Assembly (NCBI GenBank): GCA_963691655.1 | Contig: OY829328.1 | Span: 7,530,204-7,594,203 of the forward strand | Direction of reading: 5' to 3' | DNA length: 64,000 nt | From: Toxonevra muliebris | Lineage: Eukaryota > Arthropoda > Insecta > Diptera > Pallopteridae | In this document: one piece after another, positions 48,202 to 61,129 of the stretch | Numbering within the stretch: the stretch's first letter is position 1 | Layout of the letters: every line of letters starts with the position of its first letter | Notes under the pieces: model-generated | The model's input: the letters and a program-made list of their open reading frames with translations, nothing else | What the model was told of the DNA's origin: nothing | Databases searched by the model: none | Translations under genes and position numbers: made by a program

Positions 48202-48315
48202 ATGGAAATTTTTCTTAATATAAAAAATAACAAAATATCTTTACAAGAAGAAGAGGAAGAGGGTGAAGAATACGAAAGCAGAAGCAAATCGGCAGATGAA
48301 GAAGTTGTTGAATAA
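48202..48315 (+). other. Small acidic ORF, possible terminal exon or chance
   Basis: From ATG at 48202 (context GGCCCATGG) a 37-codon frame runs MEIFLNIKNNKISL, then a Glu-rich run, then YESRSKSADEEVVE and TAA at 48313-48315. AATAAA words follow within about 60 bp. The acidic tail is unlike the random ORFs around it and could be the C-terminus of a spliced protein (TTTACAAG at about 48240-48247 as an acceptor-like site) or a GAA-repeat artefact. No family recognised. Confidence 0.2.
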
Positions 48316-48502
48316 AAAAAAAAAAACCAAAAAAATATATACCTATAAATAAATTTAATTATAAATAAAATCTCAGATAAAAATTCTCAAATCATATTTC
48401 ATATTTTTTGATCTATGACAATTAGTTTTATTTAACGCGCATGCGTGTCTTCATACATCAAACATATATCATTGTATTTATGAATTCTTTCTTGTATATG
48501 TA

Positions 48503-49033
48503 TTAGGGTGGAGTGAAAAAAATTGTTTTCTGAGGACCACCCGGGAAAATAGCATCTGATATTTGGTAAATTATTGAAAAGCTCGGTTTAGCCTCTAGTT
48601 GTTGTGACATAAAAGAAAAAGAAGAAATCAAGTTGACGTTGACAATGTGGAACATTTTTTTTGTAGTTTTCTTTTGGCAAACCGGGTTACAACTTTGCCA
48701 AATAAAGTTCTAATTTTGAATCCAGAGAAATCCATATTAATCAAATATTCCCCAATTCGATCACAACAAAATAAAGTTTTAAGTTCAGATTTAATTTTGA
48801 AATTAAAAGTTTTTACTTAAAAAAAAATTAAATCAGCCTCCTCTCTATACCAGATTTTGCTCGATTCAATCAAAGTAAAAAAATTTCCTCCCTCGTTGTC
48901 ACTTCAACTCGATAATGTCAACCTTAAAAGTTGACCGAAACCAAAAAAAAAAAAATTACGCTCTTAGTACTGACATCATAGATTCTAGTTTTCCCAATGG
49001 TCCTGAAAAAAAAATTGTTTCACTCCACCCTAA
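48503..49033. mobile_element. TA-flanked MITE, 531 bp
   Basis: TTAGGGTGGAGTGAAA at both ends in inverted orientation, followed by TCTGAGGACCA and TTCAGGACCA respectively. Each end is bordered by TA (48501-48502 and 49034-49035), which fits Tc1/mariner-type insertion. The 67-codon frame across its right half is incidental. Confidence 0.88.
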
Positions 49034-49035
49034 TA

Positions 49036-49783
49036 CAAATGTATGTATGTATTTTTGTGCGATTTTGTTTGTTATTATGCGCGTATGTATGTGTATACGA
49101 AAAAATTTGTTTTGCTGAAGTTTTTTTTCTAAAAAGTTAATTTAGCTTCAGGAAGCTGTAACCAGTTCCTTGAATGTTTAAAAACTTATTAATTTTTTGG
49201 CCAATGATAATTAGTTTTGCTGCTAAATTAAATACATACATACTAGTATGGTGATTATCATCATCATAAACAGCCACAAAAAAAAAAATAAATAAATAAA
49301 TAACAACTACAACATCATTTTGAGCAAATTTTAATTTATCGCATTTTAACTTAGGTATCAACATATATAATTTCTATGCGTTCGTTTGTGTATGTTTGTG
49401 CTTAAATTTTATTTTAATGTTTTGCAATAAGAAATTATTGAATATTATTAAATTAAGACTATTAAATTTCGAAGACTTATTCATAATGCGCGTATGATTT
49501 GGTTCAAGCTTTTATAACTAGAATTTTAAGAGGATAACTATAACATTGGACCCTAAAAATATGATGTGTACTTTGACCGAAAGCTGCACGAATCTCAAGT
49601 TGAATGGGTTTTCATACAACTAAGCTCAATTAAAAGTGAAATTTCAAAAAAAAAAATATCTTGTGAGGGCCAATTACAGTTAAAAGAACCTGCAGGACTA
49701 GCAGAGCTGTTTGACCAAACCATCGAACTAATCGAAACGGTGCACAAGTGATAACTGGATTCGTGATTATTTGAAGAAAGAAC
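49036..49783. other. Non-coding, no gene recognised
   Basis: AT-rich with (AAAT)n near 49287-49302. Frames of 60-99 codons here overlap the SINE that follows and are not genes. Confidence 0.55.
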
Positions 49784-49951
49784 GACTCGAAAGTCAGGCA
49801 CTGCGTCCTATAAGATCTATTGTACCAAAGCCACAAGAAAGAAAGAAATGAGGAGAGAAAGAAAGATAGATAAGAAACAAACCCAAGCCGAGAATAAAAC
49901 TCGGGTCTCCAGAGACAAGAGTCTGGCACTCTTCCACTAGATCACAGTGCG
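49784..49951 (-). mobile_element. tRNA-derived SINE, family 2, copy 2
   Basis: Reverse complement of 46018-46188: on the minus strand TGATCTAGTGGAAGAGTGCC (A box), GAGACCCGAGTTTTATTCTC (B box with changes C>T), then GGCTTTGGTACAATAGATC and GTGCCTGACTTTCGAGTC. B box decay suggests this copy is older or no longer transcribed. Confidence 0.85.
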
Positions 49952-52570
49952 GACTGGATTCGTTACGCAAACGACTTCAACTGTTAGAGTTGAGTCAAGT
50001 TCTTAGAATTTTATTAAACTGAATTTGACCTATAGAATCGAGATACTCAAAATTCTTGAGCGAAGCTACTCTGATATCTGACTGACTACTACAATTATGG
50101 CACAACTGACCGTTGAGAGTCTAGGTCAAGTTTTTTCAACTTCAATTATTGAAAGTCAGCTCAAACATCAAAAGTCTTAGAGCTCTGAGTTCCAGAATTT
50201 TTAAATTAATTTCATAATTGCAATACAACTATTAGCGTTATAAAACACGAATACAGGCTTCAAAATTACGAATTATTAGAGCATTAGACGCTAACGTATC
50301 GAGTTTTTAATATCCAACCATGACTTTAAGAATTTGGAAGCCTAACTTCAAGGGAAAGTCAGCCCAGCTCTTAGAATTTTACAAATTCGATTGCGAATAT
50401 TTTAAAAATGTAGTTTTAAGAAATTTTGTAACAGATGTAACTCAGATTTCAGATATTAACCCTGGCTTTTAATTGTGAGCAACTAAATATATTTTAATTT
50501 GCAAAATGTAAATATTAATCAGACTTTATCCAGTAATGTTTATCTGTGAAGACGTTGTTGCTTTAAGGGGACCTTCTGGTGTAGAGCCCTTGAATTTGAC
50601 GAGTTTTTAGGATTCTTTTTTTAAATGAAATAATGAGCAATAGTATTTAAACTTTGTAGATATATTTTATTACTTTAATAGTATACAAAAATAATAATAA
50701 TAAACAAAAAATTATAATTTGAAGTAAACTAAAATTAGTGCTACAGTTGCTCTCTTCAAAAAAACGGGTCTTGCTGGTGGGACATGTTTTGGATCTTCCA
50801 CAGGTCTCAGACAAAAAAAAAAGAGGTTACAATTGGTATGAATGAGGTTATCGCAGGAACTAAAATGAAAAAAAAGAAAAATTGACAAAATGGCGCGTTG
50901 TTACTTGGTCGAGTAGTTTTTGTTTTTTGTGTCCCACCGTGTAGAAAAATATAGTTTCAAGATAAATGAGTTTAAACTTCAGTCGGCACTTTTACCTGCT
51001 TCTGCGCTCACCTGATAGGCTGTAGAAGTCGAAATACTGGAAATATTGATACGATAATTTTATACTTTTGAAATATAAAAAAAAAATCCATTTTTTGAAA
51101 AATCTAGACCTAAATTGAAAGAATTTCTGATTTCCTGATTTCGGATTTCCTCCTTCACACAGTATCTAGACCCGCTTGTGGCAATAACATCTGCTCTAGT
51201 TTTCTGTTCTAATTTCAATTATGATATGATGCAAGTGATCTAAAATTTTCATTAAAAATTCTTATAATTTTCATCGGAGAATGATGTTTGAGAATTTTCC
51301 AAGAGCAGATAATTAATTTCCTAATTCATTTGCCCACATGTTCAGGGGCCATGCAAACGAGATGTCGTTACCTTAGTTCGGAAAGCTAAAACGTTACGTT
51401 GGGTTACAACGAATTCCCTTCATTAGGTTCTGTTCAACACTAATCGCTTGTTTTCATTCCATGTTATGCTTGAGGTTTTTTTGTTTTCTTTGTTCTCTTT
51501 AAATTTTTCCCAAGTATTCGCCAGCTGGTCTGGTGGGTTTGATGCGTCATCTTCCACAATAGAGAATTTGTTGAGATGGTGGCTGGTCAGAATATTTTAA
51601 GACAATGGTTAACCAAAACTTTTAACGCTTGAATTTAGATACGGCTGCATTTTATATTTCTTATCAGGCAACCAATTTGGTTGGAAGTTTGAGTTGAGCA
51701 ACCTTAAATAGTGCGAATACTGAAGTTAAAATTGATCAAAAAAGAGATCAGAAGAGTTTGTGTGCGATAAGCTTGCGATTACAACTTAAAACAGCTCCAC
51801 ACAGGGAATCTATGAATTTTTGATTAGTTTTATGTGTATTTGTTTCACTGTGCGCTCAGCCATCGATTGTTCATTTTTAAGTAACTGTGACTTATTTGCT
51901 AAGGATACTCACAAATATTTTTAGACTATTTTGAGGCAACCTGGATATGAATTAATTATAGCTTTACATATGTACTTAGCTCATAAATTTGTATATTTAC
52001 TATGTAAATTTTCTAACGATGGATTTATAGTTTAACCTGAACAAATTTTTAACTAATCTAAATACATAGTTCTAGTTCGCTAATAATTTTTTTTTGCAAG
52101 AATGAAATTTTTTGTTTTATAATTTATAATTAATAAATAAAATCGAAATCATCTTTCGGCAAATATTTTATAATTTATTATACTTATTATTATTTCAATG
52201 CAGGAAAGGGTAAATTACTCAATAGTTAGTTGGAAGATTTTTGATTATCTGAAAAATCTGACATGAAATAAAAAATAATGATATACTTATATGCCCTAAA
52301 TTACACAGTTATTGGCTGTTTCGTAATAAAAATGAAATGTTATTAAAATTAATGAAATTAGAGTATCAAAATTTGATTAGTTTACCCTATATACGCATAG
52401 TGATGTGTCATATATTAAAATCCATGCATAAATATTTATTTACCTTGGAAAAAAAATAAAATTTACTACAACAAACCGAAAAGTTCTGATCTCATTTTTA
52501 CTCCAATAAAATCCGCATAAAATATAATTCACGTTTTTACGCCAGAATGATTTTTTGATAAATTTTCGGC
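49952..52570. other. Non-coding; lone transposon-like end at 50.57 kb
   Basis: A TTAAGGGGACCTTCTGGTGT word near 50567 resembles the ends of the elements at 52.57 and 30.97 kb, but no inverted partner was found. The stretch 50000-50420 is weakly repetitive (AGAATTTT, AGTCAGCTCA, CTTAGAGCTC words). No genes. Confidence 0.45.
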
Positions 52571-52574
52571 TTAA

Positions 52575-53121
52575 GGGGACTTGTCCATTGCTCGGGTACA
52601 AAAAATTTTGTTTTTTTTTTTTGCATAAAAATGTTTCTTGTTACTAGACTAATTATTTAAAATTTTTTTAAAAAAATATATGTAGTTTTTAAAATATACG
52701 TATTTTATAAGTGAGTATATTTCATGAGTGTGTGTATTTCATAGTCGCGCGACAGCAGCTCTATTTTTAAACGTGTTTGTCTCGAAAACATACTTTTGCA
52801 AATTGGCGGGTACTCTAACTTTTGAATCCATCTAGTATGATCTACGTAGGCTCATTTTGTTCAGAAATATTTTAAAAGATAGACTATTATTACAATCACA
52901 GGTTGCTTAGTTTTTTTTTGCAGCCCTTAGAAGGGGCCAATTTGAGGCGAAATTCATCTTATTTTAATTAAAGCTTTGCCAAAAGGTAATTTTTTTATAG
53001 CTTCATAGTGGTCTATCTTACTGAAAATTATGTATATTTTTAGATTTTTATTGATTTTTTTTATTTTGGAGCAAGTTACGTTTTTTTTTTGGACGCCATC
53101 CATTTCTTTGGGCATGTCCCC
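52575..53121. mobile_element. TTAA-bordered TIR element, about 550 bp
   Basis: TTAAGGGGACTTGTCC on the left and (read inward) TTAAGGGGACATGCCC on the right. TTAA at 52571-52574 and 53122-53125 could be target sites (piggyBac-like), or the target could be TA with AGGGGAC as end. The interior has no ORF. Confidence 0.72.
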
Positions 53122-53125
53122 TTAA

Positions 53126-53600
53126 TTTTGAATACACTCACATATAAAATATTGTAGAATACATAGCATATCAGCAATAAAGAATCATTTTTTGTTTCGT
53201 TTGGTTTCAACAGATTGTTTTTTTTTAACGCTCAAAGGTCTTCAACCTCAACTCAATTGTTTAGATATACGATCTTTTCTCCATATACATGCATAGATTC
53301 TACGAATGTGATTGAGTCTTATACAATACCATCATATGATATAATATGATATGCCGAAATAAAAAGCAAATTGTCACACACACACACATATATAGGAATA
53401 TAAATAAATATACACGCACACACTTAAGTTGTCAATCAAAAATATTTAAAAAAAAAAAAAAAAAATCTATAATATATTTGTTGTTGTTTGTAACTGAATG
53501 ATGATGAAGATGATGCTCATATTGTTGATGGTTTATGATGTTGCTTGAAAAATAGGCTCAAAAAAACAGATAAATGTACTCACTGATATTTACGGAGAAA
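53126..53600. other. Non-coding, simple repeats
   Basis: (AC)n near 53377-53388, an A run near 53448-53465, and GATGATGAAGATGATG near 53500. No gene. Confidence 0.6.
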
Positions 53601-53802
53601 CTAACAAAAGTTCGCTTAGTTGGTTGGGGGAAAAAAATTCATTTAACCTTTTCACCCAATTTCCATTACTTTCAATACATTTTCCAAGTCGGTAGATCTA
53701 CATATTAAATTCCTCAAACTTGTATTATTAACGGTTGGTTTTTATAACTTTGAATTTTTCAAAAACTAATAAAAAATCACCAACTTAGCTAACTTTTGTT
53801 AG
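53601..53802. mobile_element. Short TIR element, 202 bp
   Basis: CTAACAAAAGTTCGCTTAGT and (read inward) CTAACAAAAGTTAGCTAAGT mark the ends, with TGGT following in both. Target duplication not clear. The interior contains no frame. Confidence 0.82.
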
Positions 53803-56256
53803 CACCCTTGCACTTGTTTAAAACTATTGAATATTTTCCCGCATATATGCACATATAAAAATTGACATTCATCATTTGAATTAAATTTGACAAATGGTAA
53901 GAAAAATAATCATTAATAATAATAAATATAAAAAAAAACGAAAAAAAAATAATTATAAGAAGAACAAGAAGAAAGCATTGAAGTCCAAGTTGACGTCTCG
54001 TCATTGAAGTGTTGCTTCTTTTGAATATCTGTCGCAGTTCTGAGGATCACGCATATTAACATGAATTTGTACAATGATCTCGTATACTTGAGAGTTTTTA
54101 GTGTTCTTTGAAAATTGCTGCAAGGGTTCTTGAGAACTTTCAACTCAACATTTTTCTATTAGCATAAAGTTTAATGTATGTAGACATAATGTTAAATGAA
54201 GATTAATTATTATTTGCTAAAGTGTCTATGTGTGTGTGTGTGTGTCGGTGTATATTTACATATTTATGATTTGTCAAATGTTAGACTGATTAATGTGATT
54301 AGAGAGAAGTGTGTGGTTTAAAGTGTGTTTATTTGGAAGTAATTAAGCTTAAGATAAGATAATTGAGATATTTAATTTAAATCGGTTTAGCATAAGTTAA
54401 ATACAGTAATTTATTTCTTTCTGAGAATGTGAAGGATTATAAGGAAAATTTAATTATTTATGTGTCTTAAAAATATTTTGCTCTGACTATTTTTGGAGAT
54501 TACAAAAATGTAATCTAAATGTTAATTTCCATATTCGTGATTTGGTTCATTCTATTTTATTTGAATGATATTTAACAAGCTTGATGAAAGTTGTCAGACA
54601 AAGTAACAATAGTGTATATAGAGATCAAATGTCTGCTACGAAATCCGCTAGGATAAGTGATGGTTCTTATAGATATTTCAACACCCTATCATTTTACGTT
54701 GAAACTGTTAACAGATGAGTTTCTTTTACACAAATTTCACAGTTTAACCAAAAAAAAAAAAAAAAAAATAAAAAAAAATTAATAAATAAACAGGTCCTGA
54801 AAGTATAGTGATCTAGAAACTCCAAAAACTTAACAGTTTATATTAAAATTTTATAAGTAACATTTTTCTTGTATTCCTCTTTGAACCCTATTAAGGAAAT
54901 AAATATACAATTTCTTTAGGTAAAAGAAAAAAAGCAAAAAAAAAGACCCATAACACAGGAAACTGGGAGCTAAAGAGCTAGTCAGTTCCACAAAAATGTT
55001 CTATAGACAGTTTTATTATAAGTCGCTAAACATTTAAATCATCTCATATCTTAGGCTTAATTATACCAAAGTATTATAAACAAATGGCTAACTCTAACCC
55101 TGAATATAGGTTCCTGGGGAAGTATTCCCTCAATAGCTTGTCCTATTGCTCGGCAGTCAGCCCAAATAATCTGCTAGGATACCTAAACTCTACGGGGTGG
55201 GTTTAGTAAGAGTACATCATTAATTCCAGTTCGATGAGGAAGTGGTTTCAAAACGGCGCTGTATCGCTTATTGTGATTCACAGTGGATCTACCATCGCAC
55301 AGTGTTTTTAGTCTTTTTATTTTCATTCAGACTAGATTAAACCAAAATCGTAAGAAAAACTCCACAAGCCCTTCTCGAAATAAGTATGGAATAGGCAACA
55401 GACAACAGATTTTTTTTGGCATAAAAATAAAATTTCTGGAATTACAAACTTTCTTGGGGTTTAGGTTTTTATTAAATTGTTTGCTGTTAATCCAAGAGCA
55501 CTGGCTCTACCAATTTGCTTGAATATCAAAAGCCATGAGCTGTTCTCAATGAGTCCGTGAAATAGATCGCTGTTTCTGGGTCTCTAGTTACATAAACTTG
55601 AGATGCTTTCAACCCAAGATATTTTTCCCATGTTGTTTACCAAGTAACCAATATGGTTGAGAAATGTGACCAATTTCCGATGAATTGATGAAGACGAATC
55701 ATTAAAATCTGGTGGCCAAACACAATAACACAAATCGAGTTGCAGGAGAGTTACCGTCAGATCCCAGTCGCCAACGATATTCAGTTGCGTAAATGGTAGC
55801 AGTTAGAACATACTTTCCGGACAAACAAACAAATGAGATATGTTGCCATCCGTTAGAATGAAACAATAGGTAACATGGGCATGACACAGAAGACTTTATA
55901 ATATAAAAGCATCGTGAGATACCGCCACAGACATATAAAGTAGAACTGAGTTCAGCAAAATTACCAATTTGCGATGAGGTGTAACATTTTTGAAACCATT
56001 CACAGATTTTGTATATCAGATTTATCTCTACCAGTCAACCAGTAATTATAGATCAGAAGTACTTGGTAATTGAGAAAAATAGTGGTGCCTTGAAAAGAAG
56101 ATTCTATAAAGATTCGAACATCATATTGTAACCCATCATTTTCTAAAGTATTTTGATTTTTTTCAAACTCACTCATTAAGTATTAAGCCACTGACGGAAA
56201 AAATTGACTTGACAATCATTAGAATCAGATTATAATTAATCCTCATAGATTATGAC
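53803..56256. other. Non-coding, simple repeats
   Basis: (GT)n at 54229-54245 and A-rich tract near 54750-54785. The stretch 55080-55980 is less AT-rich with AATTTCCGATGAATTGATGA and AATTTGCGATGAGGTG, weak direct repeats, but no protein family emerged on either strand. Confidence 0.5.
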
Positions 56257-56640
56257 CAGGCCCGACAAAAGAGGGGTGGGTCGGGGGGTATTCCCACCGG
56301 GCCCGGAGTTTTTGAGGGGGCCCGGATTTCAATACAAATTCTAAAATCCAGAAAAACTTTAACAAGCGTCTATGCGTCTGAAAATTGAATTACAAACCAC
56401 GAAAATAATTTATCGGGTTATTCATCCATCAATCGCGAAGACATTTTGCAGACGGGACCGGGCCCTATATTAAAAAAGAATAAAAAACTTCCATCGATCC
56501 TGCTCAACTCAAACTAGATTGTCAAGTTTAGCCACTTTATGCCTGGAAGCGAAATTAGCAAGAAAATTAAATTTTGAGAAATCAACCAAAGGTTATCACC
56601 ACCGGGCCCGAATTTTCTCTCGACGGCCCGATTTTTCAAT
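56257..56640. repeat. GGGCCCG-rich degraded repeat
   Basis: Begins CAGGCCCGACAAAAG, has GGGCCCGG near 56302 and GGGGGCCCGG near 56316, GACCGGGCCC near 56456 and CCGGGCCCGAATTTT near 56604. The start resembles hAT ends (CAGG) and the repeated word stands out from the AT-rich flanks. A matching right terminus and target duplication were not found. Confidence 0.45.
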
Positions 56641-59600
56641 TATGATATTGATTTTTCGTTCCGAAATCGTACAATTTTTTGAATCAATTTCTAAAATTTA
56701 GATAAAAATTTAAAAGTGAACAAATTGTATTACTATTTGTTTATATTATATAGTAAAATGTTTGCGTTGCGAAAATAAAACTCTGGGTTATATTAGATTC
56801 AAATTCTTTAGAAAAATGAAAACAAAAAAAAATGAAAAAATTAGAACTAGAAAAAGGGATTATTTTTCAAGTTTGTTTTTTGTTGATTAGACCAAATGAT
56901 AAGTCTGTGTTAGATTTCATCGATTTTGCTTCAGCCCTTCTCGGGTCAGGATTTAATGGTTTTAACTAGACTATTGATTAAGACAACCTATTTTAACTAC
57001 TACGGAGAAATGTACCTCCCAAAAAAATTAATAAATAAAATTTTTTCTTATTTTTGCATAGCTCCCAAATCTTTGATTTTCATTATCGAAGAGTTTTTTT
57101 AAAAGCTTGGGAAATCCCCTAAACGATGTGATAAAATTTAGCAACAGACAACTGCTATGGTGGTAATTTCAACCCTTTTGATGAAGGCTGTCTGGAATCT
57201 GGCTTAGGAACTAGAAGGTTAAGGTTCCGGGGCGGTTATTAAATCGGAATAAGATTTAGAAGCAATAAATTTGCCATCAAATTTGTTTCTTAACATTGGA
57301 GTTTGGAAAAAATTGGAATGAGTTGATTCACTAGCAGGTCTAGAGATTTCATAATGGGGGAATCCAATTCTTCGGCTTCAAAACTTTTTGATCGTTGATG
57401 ATCAATGATCAAAATGTATGAAAGTTTTATCGTTAAGGGGGATTTAATGCGGTAATTCTACGTTCAACCCAAGAAACTTTATCGCTGCTATTGGCACAGA
57501 AAAACAAAATGATTACTTGGGATTAGGTATGGAGTTTTGAACCCAATCTGAGATTTGCATTCCCTTTTGTTTTATATATAAGAAATGCTATTGCTTGCCG
57601 TATGCTATTTTCAAATTTTCGCTAAGACAGCCAAGTCTTGAGGTTGAATATCTAGATCTGATATTGTTTCTGCAGCTTCACAGCTATCTCTTCAGAGTAC
57701 TCAAGACAATATTAAGAGGCTACTATCACAAATAGGTACATGCTCAGTCTTAACTATTAATGCGTGGTGAGCTAAAGCAAGTTATAGGTTTCTTGATGTT
57801 TTCAGTGAGTCGAGTGAGTTCTCCTTAGTTCTCCTTACAATCTCTTCTCAAGTATTTTTCAAACAGCTATTATATAAAGATTTATTATAAGTAAAAACAA
57901 AAAGTTCTCAATTTCTTAAGAAACTTCTATGAATAGAATCAAATATTGAAATAAAATCAAAGCTGCAAAATGAGCGCAATTTGCTTAAATCAAATAAAAC
58001 AAAACAAATAAAAAGAAAAAAAAAAACGACAAGAAATTTATACAAAATCTTAAATCTACATCAGTGATTTTCTTAAGTCAGTGACCGCATCAATTTAATT
58101 CAAGAGATATTCTTAGCTTTTATTGTTGTTGTTGTTATGGTGCTTTTTGTATTTCAACATTTACACGATTCAATTGAGTGAACGCCTTGAACTTCCGCTT
58201 AAAAGAGTTCAAGAAGTTTTTGTATTTCGTATTGTTTTTGTTGTTGTTGGTTTTTGCGGACTACAACGACGTAGTCGATATGTGTGTGTGTGTGTGTGAG
58301 TTTTCTTTAACGCGTTTAGCACCTCAACTTTAAAAGTAATGAAAGAAAAATACTTGAGGTTCAAGTTGAAGGTATGGTTTCACACTTCATGGACTATTAT
58401 GCCGGCATAGAAAAGTCATCATACATATGAAGATTACAAACAAAACACACATACCTACACATATGCACACACTGAAGAACATAAATATTTTTTTAATTAA
58501 AATTTGCATATGTGAGTTCATATGTTAACATGTTGAGACTTACACATAAACTGAAGAGCTTAAGTTAATAAAAAAAAAGAAGAAAAATGCAAAAATGAAA
58601 CTATAGTGACGCTGCTGTCTCCTTTTTCTTATTCTTCTTCTTTAACTGCAAATCAGAATTTTGTTATATACTTGTTGTCTTGGTGTTTTCTTTCTTTTTC
58701 TCTGACTTTAAATTATGTGAAAATTCCAAAGAGTTCAACTATTAACGACCGCGTGTGAAAATGTGTTGTGCTTTTGTAGCTTAAGAACATATATACAATT
58801 GCACTAACCCCTACATCAACAGCATTAACATTTTGAAGCAAGTGATGGCAAAGAACTCTGTAGAAGAGTGAAATCTTTGGATGTCGTTTGTTTCAGCGTC
58901 ACATGCGCACACTCAGATACACACTCACACACACACACACATGCACAAATTTAAGCTTACCTGAGTATATGCATGTGTGAATTGCATGAAAATCGAAATG
59001 AATTTTTTTTTTTGTTTTGATTTTTTGCTTGCATTTTTAACTTATTTTTATACTTGATTTTCTTCTACTTTTTCTTATTCTTTTAGCTTTTGCTTATTTC
59101 ATACATCTACTTAACTAAAATTATTATTGTTAAAAAGATTTATAGGAAAATAACATGTTAGCTTCCTCCTTCTTTTGGTTTAAATTTTTTTTTTATTGTT
59201 TTTTTTTTGTTCTTTTTGGTTCTGCAACATTGAATTTTCTTGACTAGTTTCTTAAGGTTTTAGTTTTTTGGTTGAGGTGCTGAACATTTTTTGACAGTTG
59301 ATTTGTCTGTAGCTTTTTTATCAAAAAAAAAAAAAAAAAAACGCCAAGAGGTTTTTAAAATTGTACAAAAATTTTCACATTAATGATGAGCATAAAAATT
59401 AAGTATTAAGTAATTTTAACAGGTCTGCAATGTCAAATCGAGCATGAAGTACTTAAAATTTGTGAACGACCAAAAGTTCTCAAGTACTTATTTGTAGAAA
59501 ATTAACAAAATTACATAACATAATAAACGTTGACTATTAATATTAGTTCTGAGTGGTAGAGTAGCTTTTTAGAACCGAATTTGTCATCGAGCTCATAACT

Positions 59601-59929
59601 CTATTTTTACTTTTACGGGTAAACAGTTTGCAGTAAACTTGTCTATCATTCTAAATAAACTTAGTTAGTCCCTGGTCTGAAACTTTTGTAAGACACTCCG
59701 AAATTTACATGTAATTTGCTTCTTTTACTAAGCTTCTCTTCCCTTTTTCTCTACATTTTTAGGAAAATAGCTTTCATTCCTAAGAGACAGTAGTGATATA
59801 TTTTTATATCGACTAGTTCAGAGACGAGTGGATCCAGAGATAGCTTAAGCCTAGATTCCTGACCAATGACCAAAAAGAATGAGATTTTCTAAACCCCTCT
59901 AACCGCTTTGGACCCACTAGTAGACGGAT
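56641..59929. other. Non-coding, simple repeats
   Basis: (GT)n at about 58281-58298, (AC)n at about 58924-58941 and an A run near 59323-59341. No gene recognised. The piece 57390-57440 is related to 12780-12835. Confidence 0.5.
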
Positions 59930-60420
59930 CTTAACTGTAGGAAATAGTAGACGGAATTAGGGTTAAACTTATATTTTCGGCAGGTTGATCAAAGGTGATG
60001 GCTATACAGGCAGCAGCGAACTGGTTGAAGTACAATAAGGCGTCTGACTTTTGATATCCGTATGTACTTAACGAAGTATTTTATGTTCTCTAGAGCATAT
60101 GACTTACATGAATATAACAAAGCTAAATAACAATTACCGAGAATACTACGGACAACCTGCAAGCATAAATCTAATATCATTAGTTGGAAGGCAAATAAGC
60201 AAAATGATAGCTGTAGTAACCGGACATTATAGGCTGGATACTTACAACTTCAAATGACTTTTGCAGGAACTGTAAAGACGAAGAGAAGTCCACCCCTGAT
60301 TACTTGTGGTCCTGTGTTTTTTTTTTGTCTTTTGGTAGGTGAATAATTTTCAAAGATAACAGTAGCCTGGTAAACCTCACCCCAGTACAGTGGTTGAATT
60401 TGATACAACATAAGGACGAA
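59930..60420 (+). pseudogene. Non-LTR retrotransposon RNase H tail fragment
   Basis: Frames read VMAIQAAANWLKYNKASD near 60000-60050 (RNase H QAE.LAI..AA.W motif, Glu lost), then SKMIAVVTGHYRLDTYNF near 60197-60255 and, one frame over, CRNCKDEEKSTPDYLWSC near 60263-60315 (C..C...E...H/D..C tail), followed by LVNLTPVQWL. This is the end of an I/R1-type ORF2. Stops and a frame change are present and a deletion joins the two parts. Confidence 0.7.
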
Positions 60421-60430
60421 AGTAGAGTCA

Positions 60431-60680
60431 CAAATTTTAGTATATGACTTGCTTATGTCAATACATCGTCAGGGTTTTAAAATGGAAATAATACGACCAA
60501 TGCAACGCCCAGCTCCCACAACCAAAATTGGTCTAAAATAGAAGTAGTCGTTGTGGAGGAACAAATTTTAGTAAAAGAGTGGCTTGTGCAAATACAATGC
60601 CAGGGTGCAAAAATAAAAAAAAATTGGCTTTTCCTATGGCCACGCCCACCCCCATACAATATGATTGTAATTAATTAATA
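60431..60680 (+). repeat. Degenerate tandem duplication, 131-bp period
   Basis: CAAATTTTAGTA, then GACTTGCTTATG and GTCAGGGT at 60431, recurs at 60562 as CAAATTTTAGTA, GGCTTGTGCAAA and GCCAGGGT; ACGCCCAGCTCCCAC near 60508 and ACGCCCACCCCCATAC near 60642 end each unit. This lies immediately downstream of the retrotransposon tail and may be its 3' region. Confidence 0.6.
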
Positions 60681-61129
60681 AAATTAAAAAAAATAAAAAA
60701 AATTTTGTTTTCTAAACTATGATAATGCTTGCAATTAAGGACGAGCGGGAACCAAAGTAGATAGATGAAGACAGTAATTTAAGAAAAAAATTGTTTTTCA
60801 ACCTGGCTCAGAAACGGCTCAACCACAAGGTACTATATTGCACCGCTAGGCATTATTGGGTTAAAGATATATATCGATTTGGCATGCTATTAGTAATTTT
60901 GGAGTGATTAGCTCTCAAATAAAACATATATTGCTCTCTCTCACCAAGCGTTCTAACATTGATCGACTTTAAAGGGTCCCATAAAAAAAATTTAAGCAGA
61001 TACCAATCTAATATTTTTTAAACATGACATTCAGATATTTATTAGTAAAAAAACGTGGAGTCTTCTCGCTTAAGACGTTCAATTCTATTTAAATCATTTA
61101 GCTTTTTCCTGATAAGCACACTTATTTCA
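60681..61129. other. Non-coding, no gene recognised
   Basis: AT-rich, nothing assignable. Confidence 0.5.

Noticed and set aside
50567..50587. Second TTAAGGGGAC element
   Set aside because: Only one end is visible; no inverted partner was found in the following kilobase.
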